Both the position numbers and the translations under genes were made by a program. From Chrysochromulina parva (Eukaryota > Haptophyta > Prymnesiales > Chrysochromulinaceae), in contig PJAB01000262.1 of the NCBI GenBank assembly GCA_002887195.1, positions 1-31,608 on the forward strand: DNA of 31,608 nt. The letters are read 5' to 3'. Each line of letters begins with the position of its first letter. Within the stretch, counting starts at the first letter, position 1. The notes beneath the pieces were generated by a model. That model was not told the DNA's origin. It worked only from the letters and a program-made list of their open reading frames with translations, and ran no database searches. Below are positions 28,001-31,608 of the stretch, one piece after another.

Positions 28001-28430
28001 GGTTGTACTCAAACCACACGCGCTTCTCCTCATCCCAGTCCTTGCCGTTCGCCGACTCGAAGACGGATTCTGCCGTGTTCACGAGACCGCGCCCGATTTG
28101 CAACGTGGCCACGGCCGCGCCTGTCATCGGCAATGCCACCGCACCTACAATGCCCGTCGCCAAGCCGGCGAAGAAGCCGGGGACGCCATTCTCCTTGCCG
28201 CCGACAATGGGTGCGGCGAACAGCCCAACCATACCGCTCACTGCGCCCTTGATCGCTGACTTGGCACCCGATGAGATCCCGGCGAGTAGATTGCGCGGCC
28301 GGCGGGTGGAGAACATCTCGAACTCGGGCACCTCAAATCGGGGCTGCTGCTGCTGCGAGGCCGGATGCGCGCCAGTGGTGGCCGCCGCCGCTGACTCGCT
28401 CGGGTCGTCATGCCTGGTCAGCGTCGCCAT
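25062..28430 (-). CDS. J-domain protein with DnaJ-X domain (probably 6 exons)
   Basis: Exons 28430-27518, 27380-26998, 26632-26402, 26305-26207, 25849-25739 and 25370-25062 join in frame to 681 residues. Residues 45-130 form a Gly/Ala-rich hydrophobic region (AIKGAVSGMVGLFAAPIVGG, GFFAGLATGIVGAVALP) like the glycine-zipper tails of VPS13-type proteins. The J domain (about 210-275) has the HPD triad at 239-241, so it should stimulate Hsp70. DnaJ-X follows: MLFGSERFEPYIGKLALATA, LPVFLEAIWHVSVVDIERTL, RDHSVDESTRLQRAHALRRI. Yeast Djp1/Caj1 share J plus DnaJ-X. The last exon adds a SAP-like LPVRELKVLLRAHGV...EKEELVQVI. Exon 6 is joined through a strong acceptor (CTCTCGCAG); without it the protein would end GGSKVA. 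The upstream TTG-initiated frame is ignored. Confidence 0.88.
25371..25738 (-). mobile_element. DnaJ intron 5, composite of nested introner-like insertions
   Basis: The 368-bp intron (CCAAG|GTGGCC ... CTCGCAG|GACCC) is layered. A 52-bp copy of the end of exon 5 plus intron start (25719-25770) recurs at 25614-25665 with five changes. Further in, a perfect 20-bp repeat (plus CATCAGCGGCCATCCGATAC) at 25444-25463 and 25528-25547 brackets a 64-bp array of GATGACCTCT units whose end reads CATCAG|GTATCGG. This inner unit is itself a complete GT-AG introner. Confidence 0.85.
25850..26206 (-). mobile_element. DnaJ intron 4, tandem and family B repeats
   Basis: The 357-bp intron starts with four tandem 35-bp copies (26066-26205) each beginning, on the sense strand, GTGAGCCGCCCCGACCTGAT. 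Every copy therefore supplies a donor-like GTGAGC. Then come four copies of CGCATGCATGCGCTCACCAC + GGCG (sense), the family B core seen in kinase introns 1 and 2. The acceptor is CCCGCGCAG|TTG. Confidence 0.88.
26306..26401 (-). mobile_element. DnaJ intron 3, introner-like with 21-bp duplication
   Basis: The 96-bp intron (GCTCAG|GTGATG ... GCTCAG|CTCAAG) contains CTGATTGCCTCTGATTGCCT units. A perfect 21-bp repeat (plus CTGAGCAGGCGTGAGGGATC + C) at 26306-26326 and 26402-26422 is the exon 3 end and the intron end. Excision restores SLTPAQ|LKATQENLP. Confidence 0.95.
26633..26997 (-). mobile_element. DnaJ intron 2, two stacked introner-like units
   Basis: The 365-bp intron (GAGC|GTACGC ... GTGTGCAG|CTCC) contains GATGGCCCTC and TAATGACCTC arrays, then CCTCATCAG|GTGGGC at 26869/26868 (an abutting acceptor and donor), then an 11-bp GGAGTGCCCTT-type array. 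It can be read as two introns of 129 and 236 bp with no exon between them. Confidence 0.8.
27381..27517 (-). mobile_element. DnaJ intron 1, GC-AG introner-like
   Basis: The 137-bp intron has donor ATAG|GCAAGC and acceptor CACATAG|GTAAGC. Two 20-bp copies (27512-27531 and 27375-27394) differ at two positions, one of which is the donor C versus T. The interior is CTGATCGCGT-type 10-mers. Joining gives EPYIGKLALAT, the conserved DnaJ-X sequence. Confidence 0.88.
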
Positions 28431-29136
28431 GCGCGGCCTCGGGACTCGCCTTCTGTGCCGGCTGCACTTGGTATTCAAGAACGCGTGCCCCTCTCGATTC
28501 CGCTTCGCTTGATTGCGAAAAGTTCACGTGACGTTCACGTTCACGTTAAATGGCCAACTCGGCAAGACGCACGACCACAGGTCCCGTGGAGACACAACGT
28601 GGAGGACGCAGTGTTTGATTGCGAAAAGTGCAACGCGCCATAAATAGGCGGTAAAACGTTGTCAGACGACATATTTCCCCTTCTGAGAGACACAAGACTG
28701 TACGAGGACTTTCGACACCATAATCGACACCACGTGGCCGCCTCTGAGAGGGAAGTCGCGCACCGAGCGTTTGGTTGATGAGCCTGGAGCGACTGAGCCT
28801 GAGGGCTGACCTCGCTGGCCCTTACGTTACTAAACGTTACTCCGCATGTACTAAATTACTTCTGGGCCCGCTCGCGACCCCCGTGGCGTGGTATTCGGAA
28901 TTCCGCACGCTCCCACTCCGGGCGACACACTGAGTCACACTGGACGCGGGGACTGCCGACTGGTTAAGGGGTCTTCGACACAGTACTAGTGACAAACTAG
29001 TGTCGGTTAATAACAAGTTTTACACCGCATCTCTAGAGAAGACTAATTAAACGCGGAACGCCTAAACCGGCCAGCACACACACACGGCTCATCGCCATCA
29101 ATTTGCACCCCGGGATGATATGACATGCACTCGCGA
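28431..29136. promoter_or_regulatory. DnaJ promoter region and intergenic DNA
   Basis: This 706-bp stretch has no supported gene. A perfect 15-bp direct repeat TTGATTGCGAAAAGT lies at 28509-28523 and 28615-28629, about 80 and 185 bp upstream of the DnaJ ATG. CACGTG with ACGTTCACGTTCACG follows the first copy. A short inverted repeat (ACTAGTGACAAACTAGT) is at about 28985-29001. The right part is the 3' flank of the next minus-strand gene. Confidence 0.5.
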
Positions 29137-30090
29137 TCAATCTACTCTGACGCCTTCTGCGAATGGGCCTTCCGGCTGCAGCAGAGCTAGGGGCGGGAAT
29201 TCTGCGGTGGTCTCTGTCTGGCAGGCCGTGGTCACGTACGAGCGCGGGCGCGTGTGCAGGCGAGCGGGGAACGCGGCGGCCTCGAGTTCGGCGCGCGGTC
29301 GCTTCTGCCCAAGTGCACTGCCGGACCCGAGCAGCTGCCGCCACAACGAATCAGTCGTCGCCTCGAGCGGGCGAGAGCCGCGCTGGTCCGCGACTGACAT
29401 GTCACTCCAGGCATGGGCGGCCCCGTACGCATCGGCGGCATCGTACTCTTCGTGCGGCACGCCACCCGTTGGGGCGGGCTGCTGCCTGCTCTCCTCCTGC
29501 ATGGCTGCGTCCGTAGCCATCGGCTGGAAAGTCGCCGTCGCGCTCTGCAGCTGTCGCGCCTTCTTCGCGGCGGCATACCGGAAGTAGAGTGCATGGTAGT
29601 TCGCGTCCGCGGCGCACTCGGTTGGCGTCGGCCGGCGGCCATGCATGGCGATGAAGATCTCCTCAAAGTCTTGCAAGAGGCTTCGTAGCGAATAGTAGTC
29701 GTCCTCGCCATTGTGCTCGCCCCCATTCCTCGCCGCCTGCCACCCACTTGGAACGCGCAGAATCAGAGGCTCCTCTGCATCGCTCTGCTTCCTGTAGCCG
29801 TCGTTCTGTCTCACGGCTGGAGACGTGCTGCTCATTTGCTGGGGCATGAGGACACGCGATCCTTGGCGAAGAGTCTCGAGAATCCTTTGGTGCCTCATTC
29901 GGTAATTCCGCTGATGATTGGAGGAGATTCCCAAGGCGGCAACAGGCGGCCGTCCTGGCAACAGCGGCAACAGCGCCCCGTGTCGCCGACACCACACGCA
30001 AGGTCTTCCTAGATGCGTGGCAACGGCCGCGAGCCTATCTTGAGTGAAGAAAGAGGCTATAGTCGACCGCTGCCTCCTTGGCTGCCTCAT
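29137..30090 (-). CDS. Hypothetical protein with weak FAM13-like segment
   Basis: I do not firmly recognise this 317-residue intronless protein. The N-terminal 45 residues are basic and could be an organelle leader (RQPRRQRSTIASFFTQDRLA). The middle (about 128-175) reads LRSLLQDFEEIFIAMHGRRP...YHALYFRYAAAKKARQ. This faintly resembles the FAM13-type pattern FE..F....GR.PT...E....Y..Y..LK. The C-terminal third is polar with a KRPRAELEAA segment that could be a nuclear signal. It faces the uridine-kinase-like gene across 208 bp. Its coding status is supported by frame length and composition; function is open. Confidence 0.6.
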   Translation of the reverse strand: MRQPRRQRSTIASFFTQDRLAAVATHLGRPCVWCRRHGALLPLLPGRPPVAALGISSNHQRNYRMRHQRILETLRQGSRVLMPQQMSSTSPAVRQNDGYRKQSDAEEPLILRVPSGWQAARNGGEHNGEDDYYSLRSLLQDFEEIFIAMHGRRPTPTECAADANYHALYFRYAAAKKARQLQSATATFQPMATDAAMQEESRQQPAPTGGVPHEEYDAADAYGAAHAWSDMSVADQRGSRPLEATTDSLWRQLLGSGSALGQKRPRAELEAAAFPARLHTRPRSYVTTACQTETTAEFPPLALLQPEGPFAEGVRVD

Positions 30091-30298
30091 GCCTCATCCC
30101 TGCTGCCTCCCCCATATGGCGCGGCACGCGGCAAGCAAGCGTGTGTTCGCGATAAGCAAGCAAGCACCCCTTTTCTACGTTCTCAAAACTGCTTCGAGTC
30201 TTAGTTAAAGACCGTTACATCGGCGCCATATTAGAGCTTGCTATGTTTGCCTTGGCGTGGCGCTCGTGCGTGACGGACGACGCATCGACGTCGAAACC
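30091..30298. promoter_or_regulatory. Divergent promoter region
   Basis: The gap lies between the hypothetical protein start and the uridine-kinase-like start. It is AT-richer than its surroundings (TTAGTTAAAG, ACATCGGCGCCATATTAGAG). An in-frame TAA at 30206-30208 bounds the kinase frame, and the upstream ATG at 30243 is in another frame. Confidence 0.45.
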
Positions 30299-31525
30299 AT
30301 GCACCGCCTCACCGTCGGTGAGACTGCAAGTCAGTGGAATGAAAGCGTGCACGAGTCAGCGGCCCAGGCGGCCAGTACCTACGCTCGCATGAAAGGGTTT
30401 TATTCGCCGCAAAGCTCACCTGGTCATTCGCCCACCCGATCCAAGGGAAAGCTGAGCCCAATGCGATCCAGACACGGGAGCTCGAGCAAAGGGGCAAAGA
30501 GAGTCTCCGTTGAAGAGGCGATTGAGACTGGAAAGCGATGGGCAGCCGCGGTCGAACTCCAGAGTGCTGCTTCCGTCAACGCACAGATTAAGAAGGATGG
30601 CGGCCCGACGCAGACCATCTTGCTCGCCGAGGCGTGGCATGACGGGCAAATCGTGGACGTTGCCCATGCGATCCAGGCGAAGCGCGAGGCGACGAAGAAT
30701 GCGCCGACGCCACTCTCCCTCGTGCTGATCGCTGGGCCCTCGTCCTCGGGCAAGACCACCTTTTGTTCCAAGCTCTCGATGCATCTAAGGTGCGCTGGAA
30801 TCAAGCCGGAGACCCTCTCCACTGACGACTACTTTTTGGCTCGAGAGGACCCCCGCCATCCGCGAGACAAGGATGGCAACCTGAACTTTGAGACTCTGCT
30901 GGCGGTCGACGTTGACAAACTGAACGCCGACCTCCAGAAGCTGTTCACAGGCAAGCCCGTTGACACTCCCATCTTCAACTTCGTCATCGGAGCCCCCGAG
31001 CCGTACAAGACGAGGCGTAAGCAGCTGGCGCCTGGAGGCATGCTGATCATGGAGGGTATCTTCTGCCTCAATCCCGCGCTGACCGCCCAGGTGGATGATG
31101 CGTCCAAGTTCAACGTGTTCATCGCGCCCCTGTCGCCGCTCACACTCATGGACGGATCCACCGCGCGGGAGGACTACGTGCGTCTCATTCGGCGCATCTC
31201 GCGGGACTACCTTCACAGGGGCAACTCGGCGCTTCACACCCTTAAAAAGTACGCGTCGGTGCGCGAGGGCGAGCTCGAGAACATCTACCCCTTTGCCGGG
31301 GAAGCCGAGGTCGTCTACAACTCTAGTCTGCTCTACGAGATGAACGTTCTCAAGCGGACCGTGGGCCCCTTGCTGCATGCCATCACCAAGGCGGAGGCCG
31401 GAGCTCTGTATGGCCTTGCGGCGCAGATGCTCACCTTTCTCGAAAACTTCGAGGAGGTGGCAGACAGCGCCGTGCCGAACACGTCCGTCTTGATGGAGTT
31501 CATTGGCAAATCCATCTTCGAGTGA
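30299..31525 (+). CDS. Bacterial-type uridine kinase/nucleoside kinase-like P-loop protein
   Basis: The 408-residue protein contains a Walker A P-loop LIAGPSSSGKTTF (about residues 144-156), then LSTDDYFLAREDPRHPRDKD, FETLLAVDVDKLN, PIFNFVIGAPEPYKTRRKQL, LIMEGIFCLNPAL, RLIRRISRDYLHRGNSALHT and a C-terminal SVLMEFIGKSIFE. This series matches the bacterial PRK/uridine-kinase proteins that carry an N-terminal ThrRS-like extension, more than animal UCK. It would phosphorylate uridine or a related nucleoside. The N-terminus here is a Ser/Arg-rich stretch instead, with only the linker WHDGQIVDVAHAI recognisable. ATG 30299 is the first in this frame after a stop at 30206; the frame could otherwise begin only at a GTG. 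Intronless. The last 12 codons and the stop are within a tandem duplication. Confidence 0.88.
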   Translation: MHRLTVGETASQWNESVHESAAQAASTYARMKGFYSPQSSPGHSPTRSKGKLSPMRSRHGSSSKGAKRVSVEEAIETGKRWAAAVELQSAASVNAQIKKDGGPTQTILLAEAWHDGQIVDVAHAIQAKREATKNAPTPLSLVLIAGPSSSGKTTFCSKLSMHLRCAGIKPETLSTDDYFLAREDPRHPRDKDGNLNFETLLAVDVDKLNADLQKLFTGKPVDTPIFNFVIGAPEPYKTRRKQLAPGGMLIMEGIFCLNPALTAQVDDASKFNVFIAPLSPLTLMDGSTAREDYVRLIRRISRDYLHRGNSALHTLKKYASVREGELENIYPFAGEAEVVYNSSLLYEMNVLKRTVGPLLHAITKAEAGALYGLAAQMLTFLENFEEVADSAVPNTSVLMEFIGKSIFE

Positions 31526-31608
31526 GCGTCGTGGTGAGCGCTTGATGGAGTTCATTGGCAAATCCATCTTCGAGTGAGCGTCGTGGTGAGCGCTTGATGG
31601 AGTTCATT
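31489..31608 (+). repeat. 52-bp tandem duplication over the gene end
   Basis: A 52-bp unit (starts CTTGATGGAGTTCATTGGCA, ends GTCGTGGTGAGCG) occurs at 31489-31540 and 31541-31592. A third copy begins at 31593 and runs off the window. The first copy holds the last codons and stop of the uridine-kinase-like gene; later copies are in the 3' flank. Confidence 0.95.

Noticed and set aside
30243..30298. ATG at 30243 or GTG at 30257 as start of the uridine-kinase-like gene
   Set aside because: 30243 is in another frame and a GTG start is unlikely in a nuclear gene; ATG 30299 is the first in frame.

Overview
The window reads as nuclear DNA of a GC-rich eukaryotic microalga. I identify 13 protein-coding genes. 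Six contain spliceosomal introns (16 in total), and the rest are intronless. There is no operon structure, no tRNA or rRNA, and no viral or bacterial replicon. A secondary (red-lineage) plastid is suggested by a methionine sulfoxide reductase with a signal peptide, a plastid-like leader and a twin-arginine segment. A haptophyte or similar chromist alga fits best, but the species cannot be fixed from sequence reading alone.

Layout, left to right: a leucine-rich-repeat protein (+, possibly cut by the window edge); a 2-oxoglutarate/Fe(II) dioxygenase (-); a NIPSNAP-like mitochondrial protein (+); a CENP-I/Mis6-like kinetochore protein (-, 4 exons); a giant Rim15/IREH1/Greatwall-type AGC kinase (+, 4 exons, about 2,304 residues); a CDC50/LEM3 flippase subunit (-, 3 exons); a plastid MsrB lacking the zinc cysteines (+); an ankyrin-repeat protein (-, 2 exons); an MFSD5/MOT2-type molybdate-transporter-like MFS protein (-, 3 exons); a coiled-coil protein (-); a J-domain/DnaJ-X protein (-, probably 6 exons); an unrecognised protein (-); and a bacterial-type uridine kinase-like protein (+). 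Several neighbours are head to head with 166-291 bp between start codons. One such pair is the CENP-I-like gene and the cell-cycle-type kinase.

The most striking content is in the introns. Fifteen of the 16 carry a small set of shared sequences in unrelated genes, always in the transcribed orientation. Many are bracketed by direct duplications of exon sequence (about 10 to 52 bp) that lie exactly at the splice junctions. They look like introner elements, that is, introns created by insertion of a mobile sequence that duplicates its target. I see at least two sequence families. Family A/C has the donor GTGAGTCTCGTTAATTGCC and/or 10-bp units of the type CTGATNRCCT. Family B has GCATGCA...GCTCACCACGGCGCC followed by CACAG. 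Some are stacked or nested (DnaJ introns 2 and 5), and one has a GC donor explained by a single T-to-C change. The kinase also carries many in-frame tandem duplications.
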